A DNA stretch of 64,000 bases from SLFH01 sp050486265 (GTDB lineage Bacteria > Planctomycetota > Phycisphaerae > Phycisphaerales > UBA1924). The notes beneath the pieces are model-generated. The model was given only the letters and a program-made list of their open reading frames with translations. It was not told where the DNA came from and did not search any database. Positions within the stretch are counted from its first letter, which is position 1, and the number at the start of each line of letters is the position of its first letter. Positions 41,903 through 50,974 of this stretch are shown piece after piece. The stretch lies in contig JBJHCY010000014.1 of NCBI GenBank assembly GCA_050486265.1, positions 1 through 64,000 on the forward strand, written 5' to 3'. The position numbers and the translations under genes were made by a program.

Positions 41903-43855
41903 TCACCACCACAGCCGCAGACGCAGCTCGTCGGCCATCGGCCCGAACAGCGCGCCCAGAGCCGTCGTCCGCCCGGCTCTCAGGCGCGCGATCCCAGTCT
42001 CGCCAGCTCGCAGCCAGTCCAGCGCGTCCCCGCCCCGGTCGAGGATCGAAGCCTCCACCCGGTACACATTCCCGCCCCGGTCCGGCTCGGCCACCGGATT
42101 GATCCGCACCACCTCGATCCCCACGCGGTCCTCGGGCCTGGCGCGGCTCGACAGCTTCCCCTCCTGCCCCCGGTGCACCATCCCGATGTCACGCTCGTCT
42201 ACGAGCAGCACCACCACCCGATCGCGGCCCACAACCTCGAACAGCGGCTGCGAAGGATCGATCACCGCACCCACATAATCCTGCAGATCACCGCGGCTGA
42301 CCGTCCCCGCGATCGGCGCACGGATCTCCGCACGACGCAGACGATCCCGCATCAACGCGATCGACGCCTCGAGCTCCCGGATCTGCAGGTCCGCGGCCTC
42401 CGCGTTCACCTCGTCCTGGCCCCGGATCGCGTCTCGCTGCAGCGCCAGACTCGCCCGACGCGCAAGCAACTCGTCGAGCTCCAAGATCACCGGCCCGGTC
42501 TCCATCTGGGCCAACAGATCGCCCTCGGCGACCACATCGCCCGGACGCACGAGCACTTCCTCAAGCACGCCGGTAAACGGGGGCACGATCGTCCTCGCCA
42601 CCGACGACTTCAGCTCCGCGTCCGCCGTCACCCGCTTGGGGATCGGCACGAGCGCTCCGGCCGCGAACACAATGAAGATCAGCAGACAGATCAGTTTGAC
42701 GAGGGTGTGCCTCGGGCCGACGATCGTCGAGCCGACCTCCAGCGTGCGGTCTTTCATCACCGCAAACACACCGCGGTCGGCGAGCCGCCTCGTCCAGAGC
42801 GCCGGGCCCACAAACTCCGCCACCAGACGCAGCAGCGGGATCGCCGCCGGCGGGAACGGGTCCGCCGCCTCGCGCTCCATCGTCACCACGCCCACAAGGT
42901 CCCCGTCGACACGCAGCGGCAAGCTGATGATCGACGACGGCCCGTACTTCTGGCTCAGCCGGTCGTGCGCACGGCTGACGCGCCGCTGCTCGGGGTCGTT
43001 GGCCGCCTCGGGGGGCTCGGGGTAGAGCACCTCGATGTCCTGGAGGGCGCACTCCTCCATCGCGGCTTCGATCGCCTCGGCCGCCGGACCCTTCTTGTCC
43101 AGATCTTCTGACCCGCTGACGGCCGCGAGCCTGAGCACCGCCGCCGGGCCCTGGATCAGCCCGATCGAGACCCGGGTGCAGCCGAAGCGCCGCCGGATCT
43201 CGTGGCACATGAGCGAGCCCATCGTCCGCGCGTCGGCGCCCTGCTGCGACGCGTCGAGCAGTTCGAGCGTCTCGCGGAGCAGCACGCGGTGCTGCGCCTC
43301 GCTCATCGCGTGCTGACGCCAGAGGAACGCCTCGAAGCGCGCGCCCATCAGCGCCAAAAGTTCCAACGCCCGCTCGCCGGGCACCGACGCCCCGGCGGGC
43401 ATCACCAGCACGCTGGCGCCCTCGACGCGGCCGTCGGCGATCAGGGGCGACGCCAGCACGCGGTGCACCGGCTCGGCGCCGTACAGCGCCCCCGGGGTCT
43501 CGACCGTGACGGTGTCGACCCGGCCGGCGACCTGCGAATCGGCTTGGCGGGGCGAGGCGACCACCTCGCTCGCGATCTTCTCAAGACGCTGCAGCGCCGG
43601 CCCGCCGAAGAGGTCGGGCAGGTCGCCCGGAGCCCCCGCCTCGGGCCAGCGCACAAAGAGACCGGCCCGGCGTTGAGCCGAGCCGGCCAGAAAAACTCCG
43701 CCCGCGACAGCACCCACGAGCTCGGCCTGAGCCCGCACCAGGTCGCCGAGAAAGCCGCGGAGTTCCGCGACGCGATCGCCCTGCGGGGCGAGGTTCGCCG
43801 GCTGGTGCTCGGCCGCGGGCAGCGCGGCCCCCTGGCTCGTGGATCCGGTGCTCAT
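41903..43855 (-). CDS. GAF-domain sensor fused to HlyD-type membrane adaptor
   Basis: 650 residues. Two GAF-like domains (~40-195 and ~205-365; the second shows RRFGCTRVSIGLIQGPA and SIISLPLRVDGDLVGVVTME) precede a membrane helix (~392-412, LICLLIFIVFAAGALVPIP). A short HlyD adaptor with lipoyl halves (FTGVLEEVLVRPGDVVAEGD; IRAPIAGTVSRGDLQDYVGA) and a coiled coil (~470-510) follows. GAF domains would be cytoplasmic and the adaptor periplasmic, so the protein could couple a cytoplasmic signal to an export apparatus. First of the three operon genes, 34 bases from the M50 gene. Confidence 0.87.
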   Translation of the reverse strand: MSTGSTSQGAALPAAEHQPANLAPQGDRVAELRGFLGDLVRAQAELVGAVAGGVFLAGSAQRRAGLFVRWPEAGAPGDLPDLFGGPALQRLEKIASEVVASPRQADSQVAGRVDTVTVETPGALYGAEPVHRVLASPLIADGRVEGASVLVMPAGASVPGERALELLALMGARFEAFLWRQHAMSEAQHRVLLRETLELLDASQQGADARTMGSLMCHEIRRRFGCTRVSIGLIQGPAAVLRLAAVSGSEDLDKKGPAAEAIEAAMEECALQDIEVLYPEPPEAANDPEQRRVSRAHDRLSQKYGPSSIISLPLRVDGDLVGVVTMEREAADPFPPAAIPLLRLVAEFVGPALWTRRLADRGVFAVMKDRTLEVGSTIVGPRHTLVKLICLLIFIVFAAGALVPIPKRVTADAELKSSVARTIVPPFTGVLEEVLVRPGDVVAEGDLLAQMETGPVILELDELLARRASLALQRDAIRGQDEVNAEAADLQIRELEASIALMRDRLRRAEIRAPIAGTVSRGDLQDYVGAVIDPSQPLFEVVGRDRVVVLLVDERDIGMVHRGQEGKLSSRARPEDRVGIEVVRINPVAEPDRGGNVYRVEASILDRGGDALDWLRAGETGIARLRAGRTTALGALFGPMADELRLRLWW

Positions 43856-43916
43856 CGTCGGTTGGCTCTCGACAGGGGGGTCTGCCCGATCCCCCCCGCG
43901 GTACTACTTGCGGAGA

Positions 43917-44279
43917 TCAGTCGTCGGCCAGGCGGGGGCCGCCGGCGCCGCCGCCGGTCCCGGGCTGGGGCTGACGCTGGAGCTGGATCTCGCCGTTGCG
44001 CTCCTCGTACTGGCGGATGACCTGCCCGAGGCTGATCGCCAGTCGCTTGGCGCCGACCCAGTTCATGATGACGCGGCTGCCGATCGAGAACAGCAGAGCC
44101 TGCTGCCCGTCGGGGTTCTGCATCGGGAGGTTCATCCCGAAGTCCATGACCACCTCGTCGGCGGTGGTGGAGGTCCGGATGGTGTTCGAATAGGTGGAGT
44201 GCATCTTGCTCTCGTCGATCCGGAGCTGGATCTGACGCTGCTGCCCCTGCGCACCCTGCTGCTCGCCGCCCTCGGCCAT
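43917..44279 (-). CDS. DUF3467 family protein
   Basis: 120 residues. The core QIQLRIDESKMHSTYSNTIR and DEVVMDFGMN, then MNWVGAKRLAISLGQVIRQY match the DUF3467 family of small cytoplasmic proteins of unknown function. Flanks are Gln/Gly-rich and probably disordered. ATG at 44279 has GAGGAAGG upstream; an in-frame TTG at 44288 is an alternative. It is 61 bases upstream of the GAF-HlyD gene in the same direction and may be co-transcribed with the SecA-like operon. Confidence 0.85.
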   Translation of the reverse strand: MAEGGEQQGAQGQQRQIQLRIDESKMHSTYSNTIRTSTTADEVVMDFGMNLPMQNPDGQQALLFSIGSRVIMNWVGAKRLAISLGQVIRQYEERNGEIQLQRQPQPGTGGGAGGPRLADD

Positions 44280-44640
44280 GGTGGTCAACCTTCCTCGAAA
44301 AATGTGCTCTCGCTCGCTCGCCGGGCCCGTGCTTCCGGGCTGTCACCGACGCGACCCCGCCGACCGGCTGTGCGCCCGGCCAGGGTCCGACCTGTCTTTC
44401 AGGCCGGCTTTGATGCCAAAGAGGATACTCGGTCCGGGCCCGGGGTCCAGCCGCCGTACCGACCGGAGGGTCTGGTTTCGGGGCTCGGGCCGCCCGGGGG
44501 CGGCCGTCCTTTCCCAGCATCGTTCCTGTTTTTCACTTGCCCCGCCCGCCGGGGCTGGCGGGCGCCCCTCAAGGGCGAGTGCTCACCGATTCGTCCGTCC
44601 GGCCCTTCCGGTTCCCGTCCCGTTCAGAGTCGAATCGCAA
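44280..44640. other. Intergenic region between DUF3467 and tRNA-Leu
   Basis: 360 bases, no gene supported. It should hold the DUF3467 promoter; TATCCT on the minus strand (44422-44427) is a weak -10 candidate. An 8-base GC hairpin (CGCCCGCC/GGCGGGCG, near 44545-44567) lies downstream of the minus-strand tRNA without a U-tract. Confidence 0.35.
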
Positions 44641-44723
<83 letters not shown>

Positions 44724-45095
44724 AACACATTCCAACGGGCCGACGCCCGATACCGAACGGATCCTATGCCTCGGGGTGAGCGGGCGCGGGGCGCAGAGGG
44801 CTGGGCGCTGCGGTTGCTTCGGCCTGCGACCGAGGCTGGGTTCAGGGTGCGGGTGCGCGAAGACAAGCCGCGGCCGGAGGCCGCCGCCTCCCCCAGCGCC
44901 CCGCGCCCCACACCCCGCGCCCCTGATCCCCCAATCTGCCCGCCCGCCTTTCGCATGCGCGTGGGTCGGGGCTAGACTTTCGGCCTTGCCGCTCCGGCCC
45001 GTCCGGGCGCGGCCGCTATGTGAACCCAGATTGGCCAGACCCGGCCATCTCCGACCACGGACCCTCGAGTCCAACGATCCGGGAGTACCTCCGCG
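44724..45095. other. Divergent intergenic region between tRNA-Leu and trigger factor
   Basis: 372 bases. TAGACT (44973-44978, plus strand) is a -10 candidate that would give the trigger-factor mRNA a leader of ~110 bases. No small gene or riboswitch recognised. Confidence 0.4.
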
Positions 45096-46493
45096 ATGTC
45101 CGATTCGGCGACCAAAGAAACCAGCAGCAACACCCGCATCGAGGACGCCGGTCCCAGCCGCAAGAAGCTGGTCATCGAGATCCCGGCCGAGGCGGTCGAC
45201 GAGAAGCTCGACGAGTCGATCCTGACCCTGGCCTCCGAGGCGGAGCTCCCCGGCTTCCGCAAGGGCCGCGCTCCCCGAGCGCTGGTCCAGAAGCGGTTCG
45301 GCGAGGCCGTCCGCAACGAGGCCAAGAACGCCCTGGTCGCAAGCGCCTATCAGGAAGCCGTCGAGGAGCACAAGCTCAAGGTCGTCGGCGACCCGATCAG
45401 CGAAGAACTGCCCGACCTCGTGCTCGAGCCGGGCAAGCCCCTGAGCGTCACCATCGACATCGAGGTCGCCCCCGAGTTCACCATGCCCGAGATCGAGGGC
45501 ATCGAGATCTTCAAGCCCGAGTTCGAGGTCACCGACGAGATGGTCGCCTCCGAGGTCGAGAAGATCTGCATCAACGAGGGCGACCTCGAAGAACGCGAGA
45601 CGCCCGAGCCCGGCGACTACCTCACCGGCCACGGCATCATGCGCGGCACCCCCTCGGGCGCTTCGGAAGAGAAAGAGTTCTACAACATCCCCGGCGCCGT
45701 CGTCCAGGTCCCGCCCGCCGAGAAGGAAGGCAAGGGCATGGTCCTCGGCGTCATGGTCGAGGACTTCGCCAAGCAGGTCGGCCTGCCCAAGCCCGGCGAG
45801 ACCGTGACCATCAAGGTCAAGGGCCCCGACAACCACGAGGTCGAGGAGATCCGCGGCACCGACCTCACCATCACCTTCGAGGTCGACCGCGTCGACCGCA
45901 TCATCCCCGCCGACCTGAACACGGTCGTCGACCGCTACGGCTTCCAGTTCGCCGACGAACTCCGCGAGACCGTCCGCACCCGCCTGAAGCAGCGCGCCAT
46001 CATCCGCCAGCAGGTCGCGATGCGTCAGCAGATCGCCGACTACCTCGTCGAGCACACCGAGATCGAGCTGCCCGAGCGCCTCACCGCGGGTCAGGCCGCA
46101 CGCACCCTCGACCGCCGCCGGATGGAGCTCGCCTACCGCGGCGTGCCCGAGAACGAGATCGAGGAGCACATCGCCGAGCTCCGCGCCTCGTCGGACAAGA
46201 GCGCCGTCCGCGAGCTGAAGCTCTTCTTCGTGCTCAATCAGATCGCCGACGATCTGGATGTCACCGTGACCGAGGGCGAGATGAACGGGCGCATCGCCCA
46301 GCTCGCTTCCGAGCAGGGCGTCCGCCCCGAGAAGCTCCGCCAGGAATTGATCCGGCGCAACCGCGTCGGCCAGATCTTCAGCCAGATCCGCGAGCACAAG
46401 GCCATGGACGAACTGGTCAAGAAGGCCAAGGTCACCGACATCACCGCCGACGAGTTCGCCGAGAAGATGAAGGCCAAGCAGAAGGACGCGTAA
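45096..46493 (+). CDS. tig: Trigger factor, ribosome-associated chaperone
   Basis: 465 residues. The N-terminal ribosome-binding domain has the signature GFRKGRAPRALV (~54-65) and KKLVIEIPAEAVDEKLDE. An FKBP-like PPIase-type domain (~165-260) lacks an obvious full set of PPIase residues, and the C-terminal helical chaperone domain spans ~270-455. It holds nascent chains at the ribosome exit tunnel. Codon use is strongly C/G-ending, as expected for a highly expressed gene. GGGAG precedes the ATG by ~10 bases. It is followed by a strong terminator and is probably monocistronic; clpP/clpX, frequent neighbours elsewhere, are absent. Confidence 0.93.
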   Translation: MSDSATKETSSNTRIEDAGPSRKKLVIEIPAEAVDEKLDESILTLASEAELPGFRKGRAPRALVQKRFGEAVRNEAKNALVASAYQEAVEEHKLKVVGDPISEELPDLVLEPGKPLSVTIDIEVAPEFTMPEIEGIEIFKPEFEVTDEMVASEVEKICINEGDLEERETPEPGDYLTGHGIMRGTPSGASEEKEFYNIPGAVVQVPPAEKEGKGMVLGVMVEDFAKQVGLPKPGETVTIKVKGPDNHEVEEIRGTDLTITFEVDRVDRIIPADLNTVVDRYGFQFADELRETVRTRLKQRAIIRQQVAMRQQIADYLVEHTEIELPERLTAGQAARTLDRRRMELAYRGVPENEIEEHIAELRASSDKSAVRELKLFFVLNQIADDLDVTVTEGEMNGRIAQLASEQGVRPEKLRQELIRRNRVGQIFSQIREHKAMDELVKKAKVTDITADEFAEKMKAKQKDA

Positions 46494-46521
46494 GCCGCGT
46501 TCCGAGCCCATGAAACACAAG

Positions 46522-46549
46522 CGGCCCGCTCCGAGGAGCGGGCCGTTTT
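46522..46549 (+). terminator. Intrinsic terminator of the trigger factor gene
   Basis: Stem CGGCCCGCT (46522-46530) with AGCGGGCCG (46537-46545), extendable by two pairs to a tight loop, followed directly by TTTTC. It lies 29 bases past the stop. Confidence 0.92.
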
Positions 46550-46601
46550 CATTCCTTGTTTGTTGTGCCCGTGCGAGTGAAATTGGATCAGCGTCGCCGG
46601 T

Positions 46602-46901
46602 TCAGGCCTCGCGTGTCTCGCGCAGCGCCTCTGGCGAGACCTCGCTCAGCGCGCCGCAGTTGGGGCAGATCACGCCGTACGCGCCCGCCCTTTGGCCCTG
46701 CAGGTTCTCGCCGCAGGAGTGGCAGACCGCTTGGTCGAACTGCGCGCCGATCTTGCTGACCGCGACCGCAACGGCGGTGATGGCCACCCCGACGACCGCC
46801 GCCATCGGCAACGCCGCAATCGAGATCACGCTGAACGCGGCGACACCCACCCCGATGAGCACCCCGAACGCCTTGAGTCTGGCTTTGGCGAGCAAACGCA
46901 A
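46602..46901 (-). CDS. Small membrane protein with C-terminal zinc ribbon
   Basis: 99 residues. Two closely spaced hydrophobic segments (~12-60: KAFGVLIGVGVAAFSVISIA, ALPMAAVVGVAITAVAVAV) precede a zinc ribbon with two CxxC knuckles (CHSCGENLQ and CPNCGAL). The TTG at 46901 has GGAGG 6 bases upstream; an in-frame GTG at 46934 would add 11 residues but lacks a ribosome site. A TAGACT hexamer lies upstream on the minus strand near 46975. Function unknown. Confidence 0.7.
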   Translation of the reverse strand: MRLLAKARLKAFGVLIGVGVAAFSVISIAALPMAAVVGVAITAVAVAVSKIGAQFDQAVCHSCGENLQGQRAGAYGVICPNCGALSEVSPEALRETREA

Positions 46902-47058
46902 ACTGAACCTCCGGACACGCGCCTCCTGAACCACCCGCAGAGCGCCGAGGCGTTTTCGCCCTGAACCAAGAGTCTATCGGCCCGGGTTGATGCGGGCCAT
47001 AACCCCGCCATCGCGTGCCGCATAGATGCGTCTTATGCGTGAGAAATATGCGTCCGGC

Positions 47059-47646
47059 TCAGTCCATCGGGCGGTAGAGGTCGATGACCTCGCGGACCTT
47101 GTCGGGCGAGGGGATCGAGGCGATCTGGATCTCGATGCCCTCCTGCCCGGCGCTGGCGATGCCGATCGTCCCGACCCTCCAGATCCGCTCCCAGAAGCTC
47201 TGGCTGATGGTGATGTTTCGGATGTTGTCGTGCAGCACCTCGCTGGTGGCTTTCGAGAAGAGCCCCCGGCGCTGGATCGAACGCTTGTTGGTCACTCGGA
47301 GCGACTCCCCCAGCGTTCGGATCCGCCAGGCGATCAGCGAGACGACCGCGATCAGGATCACCAGCACCGAGGGGACCCAGAGCCAGTGCCCGTACTGTCC
47401 GCCCCGGGACATCACCCCGAAGTACACCGACCCAGCGCCCCCCGCCAGGAGCAGCAGCCAGAGCAGCGAGAACATCATCGGGCGTGCGCGGAACATCGCC
47501 GGGCGGAGAAAGAGCACCTGCTGCTCCGGCCCCGAGTCTGGGGGGTAGCCCGCCTCGGCCGCCCGGTCGCGGTCCGGCCGGTCGCCCGCGCCGCGCTTGG
47601 CTTCGTAGATCCGTTCGTGCTTGCCTTCGACATCCCGCTCGATCAT
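47059..47646 (-). CDS. PH-domain (bPH2/YdbS-like) membrane protein
   Basis: 195 residues: a charged N-terminus, two membrane helices (~57-78 and ~90-108), then a bacterial PH domain (~110-190) with LRVTNKRSIQRRGLFSKATS and VLHDNIRNITISQSFWERIW. Such proteins are membrane-anchored and of unclear function. GGAG lies 7-8 bases before the ATG. Monocistronic and divergent from the glycosyltransferase operon. Confidence 0.85.
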   Translation of the reverse strand: MIERDVEGKHERIYEAKRGAGDRPDRDRAAEAGYPPDSGPEQQVLFLRPAMFRARPMMFSLLWLLLLAGGAGSVYFGVMSRGGQYGHWLWVPSVLVILIAVVSLIAWRIRTLGESLRVTNKRSIQRRGLFSKATSEVLHDNIRNITISQSFWERIWRVGTIGIASAGQEGIEIQIASIPSPDKVREVIDLYRPMD

Positions 47647-47741
47647 GCGTCTGCTCCGCCTCGTGGTGCCGGACGCAGAGCCTATCCGGGTTGGGGCCGG
47701 CGTGATGGCCCGCGCGGCGGGTGTCGGCGGGGGCCTTGCTC

Positions 47742-47747
47742 TATAGT
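47742..47747 (+). promoter_or_regulatory. Candidate -10 element (TATAGT) of the glycosyltransferase operon
   Basis: TATAGT ends 12 bases before the ATG at 47760, and no Shine-Dalgarno sequence is present, suggesting a leaderless or very short-leader transcript. Confidence 0.5.
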
Positions 47748-47759
47748 CGCAGCCCTCCG

Positions 47760-49304
47760 ATGCGCATCGTTCTTGTCAACTGGGCCCGGATCTGGCACGG
47801 CGCCTCCGTCGGCGGGGGGGTCAACGGCTACGCCCAGTCCCTCGCCCTCGCCCTGCGCGACCTCGGGCACGAGGTCTTTAGCCTCTGCGCCGGCACCGCG
47901 TACAGGCGGGACGCCAGAGGCGGGGCCTGCCACATCCGGCGCCACCCCGACTGGCTGAAGATCCCCGTCTACGAGGTCTTCAACTCGCCGGTGCGTGCGC
48001 CCAGCCACCTACAGTTCGACAGCCCCGAGGGCGAGATCACCCACCCCGAGCTCGAGCGACAGGTCGGCGACCTGTTCTCGTGGCTCCGGCCCGATGTCGT
48101 CCACTTCCACAACATCGAGGGCCTGACTGCGGGCTGCATCCACGCGGCCAAGCGGGCGGGCGCGACGGTGCTCTACAGCCTGCACAACTACCACACGATC
48201 TGCCCCCAGGTGTACCTGATGCAGGGGCGGGTGCTGCCCTGCCGGGACTTCGACAACGGGCACAACTGCGTCAACTGCCCGAAAAAGTTCGACCAGCCCG
48301 GCGCAGAAGACAGCAAGCCCAAGCGTCTCGGCGGCCCGCAGCGAGCCGATCCCAAGGAGCCCCTGCCGGGCGTGGTGGTCGAGAGCGCCGATGCCGTGGG
48401 GCGCGAGATGGTGTTGGCCGTGCCCGATCGGCGGGGCTCGACCTTGCGGATCCTTGGCCAAGTCGCCGGCGCGCCAACGCCGCCTGTTCCCCTCGACAAC
48501 ACCCCGACCCCTGAGCCCGAGAGCGATCGCCCGCCCAACGCGTACGCCCGGCGCCGGGCGGCGATGATCGACGCGCTGAACGCCTGCGACCGCGTGCTCG
48601 CGGTCTCACGCTTCGTCGCCGAGAAGTTCTGCGCGATGGGCGTCGAGCGGGCCCGCGTGCAGACGCTCACGATCGGCACGCGCATGGCCGAGTTGGTTCA
48701 CGAGAGCCCAGGCGCCGTCGCCCCGCCACGCCCCCGCGCCGAGCGCAACGACGGCGGCCTGCTCAAGCTCCTCTTCCTCGGCTTCCACAACCCCTACAAG
48801 GGCCTGCCCCTGCTCGCCGACGCGATCGAATCGCTCGAACCCGAAACACTCGAACGGATCCACCTCTGCGTCCACGCGGCCGGGGCCAAGGCCATCGAGT
48901 CCCGGTTCCGACGCATCGAGTCCCGCCTCGGTCGCATGACCTACAGCGGCGCGTACCAGTACGAAGATGTGCCCTGGATCATCGGCGGGGCGGATATCGG
49001 CGTCGTGCCCTCCGTCTGGTGGGACAACGGGCCGCAGACGGTCATGGAGATGCTCGCCTGCGGCGTGCCGGTGCTCGGGGCCGAGCTCGGCGGCATCCCG
49101 GACTTCATTGAGGACGGGGTCAACGGGCTGCTGTTCAGGGGCGCCGACGCGGCGGACCTGGCGGACAAGATCCGGAGACTCGTGGGCGAGCCGGGGCTGG
49201 TCGAGAAGCTCAGGGCGGGCGTGCGGGCGCCGAAGTCGATGTCGGCCCATGTTCGTGAGATCGAGTCGGTGTACGCCTCGCTCTTGGGCTCTGCAGCCCC
49301 ATGA
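47760..49304 (+). CDS. GT4-type glycosyltransferase with Cys-rich insert
   Basis: 514 residues, GT-B fold. The N-terminal domain has the Gly-rich loop GASVGGGVNGYAQSLALALR and DVVHFHNIEG. The C-terminal domain shows FLGFHNPYKGLPLLADAIE and the nucleotide-sugar site PSVWWDNGPQTVMEMLACGV. Between them is an insert with SLHNYHTICPQVY and four further cysteines (residues ~160-185, including NCVNCPKK), then a Pro-rich variable stretch (~195-265). The Cys cluster may bind zinc. First gene of three with ATGA overlaps; likely assembles a surface polysaccharide. Confidence 0.88.
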   Translation: MRIVLVNWARIWHGASVGGGVNGYAQSLALALRDLGHEVFSLCAGTAYRRDARGGACHIRRHPDWLKIPVYEVFNSPVRAPSHLQFDSPEGEITHPELERQVGDLFSWLRPDVVHFHNIEGLTAGCIHAAKRAGATVLYSLHNYHTICPQVYLMQGRVLPCRDFDNGHNCVNCPKKFDQPGAEDSKPKRLGGPQRADPKEPLPGVVVESADAVGREMVLAVPDRRGSTLRILGQVAGAPTPPVPLDNTPTPEPESDRPPNAYARRRAAMIDALNACDRVLAVSRFVAEKFCAMGVERARVQTLTIGTRMAELVHESPGAVAPPRPRAERNDGGLLKLLFLGFHNPYKGLPLLADAIESLEPETLERIHLCVHAAGAKAIESRFRRIESRLGRMTYSGAYQYEDVPWIIGGADIGVVPSVWWDNGPQTVMEMLACGVPVLGAELGGIPDFIEDGVNGLLFRGADAADLADKIRRLVGEPGLVEKLRAGVRAPKSMSAHVREIESVYASLLGSAAP

Positions 49305-50974
49305 CGGGGCGGGCCCGGCCCGGGTGGCGTAGAGTCCCCGCCTTGACCGGCATCCGACCAGAACAGCAGGCAGGCCAGGCCCGTCGCGGCAAGGCCAAAG
49401 ACGCCGTCGCGACCCCGACGGTCGGTGTCTGCATCGTGACCTGGAACCGGGCGTCGGATGTGGACCGGGTGCTCGACGCGCTGAGCCGCCAGCGGTTCCC
49501 GACCGAGTACCTGCATGTCTTCGTGATCGACAACGCCTCGACCGACGGCACCGAAGCGCTCCTGACCGAGCGTTGGAGCCCGGACCGCATCGTCGACAAC
49601 CCGACCGAGCGGGCCGAGGCGCCGGCTTTCAGCGTCCGCGAGCGCGACGAGGGCGTGCCCAACCGGGGCGGGTTCGGATCGCTCACGATCGTGCGCAACA
49701 CGGCGAACCTCGGCGGGTGCGGGGGGTTCAACACCGGCTTCCGCGCGGTCGAGGCGTTCATGGACGGCGCGGGTTCGGAGGCGAGGCCGGACTTCGTGTG
49801 GCTGGTCGACGACGACATCGACCTGCCGCCCGACGCGCTGGAGCACCTGGTGGGGGCGGCGGTCGCCGATCCGGAGATCGGGCTTGTCGGCTCGCGGACG
49901 GTCGACCTGGGCGACCGCGAGCGGACGATCGAGTCGACGATCTACTTCAACCCGAGCGAAGGCGTGATGGCCGACGAGCCCGAGCCCGGCCATCCCCGGC
50001 GCAGCACGCACGAGGCGTGGGCGGAGACGGTGGGGGGGCCTAAGGGTGGCGACGGGTACACGGGCCTGCGCGAGGTCGATGTCGTCAGCGCGTGCTCGCT
50101 GCTCGCCCGCTGGAGCGCGGTGCGCGAGGTCGGCTATTGGGACACGCGGTTTTTCATCTACTGCGACGATGCGGACTGGTGCCTGCGCTTCGGCAACGCG
50201 GGCAAGCGGGTCGTGCTGAACCTCGACGCGGTCGTGTACCACACGCCCTGGCACCACAAGCTCACGCCCGCGAGGCTCTACTACGCCAAACGCAACCTGC
50301 TCTGGATGATCGAGAACAACTTCCCGCCAGCCGACAGCGAGCGGATGTGGCGCCGTCACGGCGACCGCATGCTCAAGGAGGCGATGCGTGCCGTGCTGCG
50401 CCGGAGGCTCGTGCACGCCGAGATCGTCCGGCGCAGCGTCGCCGACGCGATGCAGGGGCGTGGCGGTAAGCTCGACATGCAGATCCCCGGCCCCGAGCCC
50501 TTCGCCGAGGCGCTCCGGAGCGTGGGCGCGGCGAAGCCCGGGGCGAGCGTTGTCCTCTGCTGCCCCAACAAGCGTGCGCTGCAGGCCGCGGCGGCGCTGC
50601 GCGATGCGGCGCGCGATGCGGGGATCTCGCCTCGCTGGATCGAGCTGGTGCACAACCGCGTTCCCGGCGCGCACGAGGGCGCGAGCGAAGCGCAGCGCGT
50701 CGTGTACTCTGACAACAAGCGATCGAAGATCAGGCGCCAGTTCCCGCTGCTGTTCAAGCGATCGGTTGCGTGCGTTGTTTTCGATCACGAGAACGACTTC
50801 CCGCTGCTGGCCGCCCCCGCGGCGGTGCATATCGACACTTCCAAGCCCGAGAGCGCCGTCGTCGAGCGGCAGCCGCTGGGCGCGAGGATCGCCTGCATGG
50901 CGAGAGTCGGGCGGACGATGCTCAAGCTCCGGCGCTCGCCGCACGGCCCGGAGCCGCGAGGGTCGAAGGCATGA
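49301..50974 (+). CDS. GT2-type glycosyltransferase with C-terminal extension
   Basis: 557 residues. GT-A fold with VGVCIVTWNRASDVDRVLDA, FVIDNASTDGTEALL, NLGGCGGFNTGFR, the metal-binding VDDDIDLPPDALE, and a DADWCLRFGNAGK acidic catalytic region, similar to GlfT2/rhamnosyltransferase-type enzymes. Residues ~380-557 form an additional alpha/beta region (SVVLCCPNKRALQAAAALRD, VVYSDNKRSKIRRQFPLL) that I cannot assign. The ATG at 49301 overlaps the upstream stop (ATGA); a TTG at 49343 preceded by TAGAGT (49330-49335) is an alternative start. Confidence 0.88.
   Translation: MTGRARPGWRRVPALTGIRPEQQAGQARRGKAKDAVATPTVGVCIVTWNRASDVDRVLDALSRQRFPTEYLHVFVIDNASTDGTEALLTERWSPDRIVDNPTERAEAPAFSVRERDEGVPNRGGFGSLTIVRNTANLGGCGGFNTGFRAVEAFMDGAGSEARPDFVWLVDDDIDLPPDALEHLVGAAVADPEIGLVGSRTVDLGDRERTIESTIYFNPSEGVMADEPEPGHPRRSTHEAWAETVGGPKGGDGYTGLREVDVVSACSLLARWSAVREVGYWDTRFFIYCDDADWCLRFGNAGKRVVLNLDAVVYHTPWHHKLTPARLYYAKRNLLWMIENNFPPADSERMWRRHGDRMLKEAMRAVLRRRLVHAEIVRRSVADAMQGRGGKLDMQIPGPEPFAEALRSVGAAKPGASVVLCCPNKRALQAAAALRDAARDAGISPRWIELVHNRVPGAHEGASEAQRVVYSDNKRSKIRRQFPLLFKRSVACVVFDHENDFPLLAAPAAVHIDTSKPESAVVERQPLGARIACMARVGRTMLKLRRSPHGPEPRGSKA

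Noticed and set aside
39343..42102. 919-codon plus-strand frame opposite the SecA-like and M50-HlyD genes
   Set aside because: Arg/Pro/His-rich antisense shadow caused by high third-position GC; the minus strand encodes intact motifs across the same bases.
43875..43896. G6/C6 hairpin between DUF3467 and the GAF-HlyD gene as a terminator
   Set aside because: Only six G:C pairs with a 10-base loop and no U-tract on the minus strand; insufficient to split the operon.
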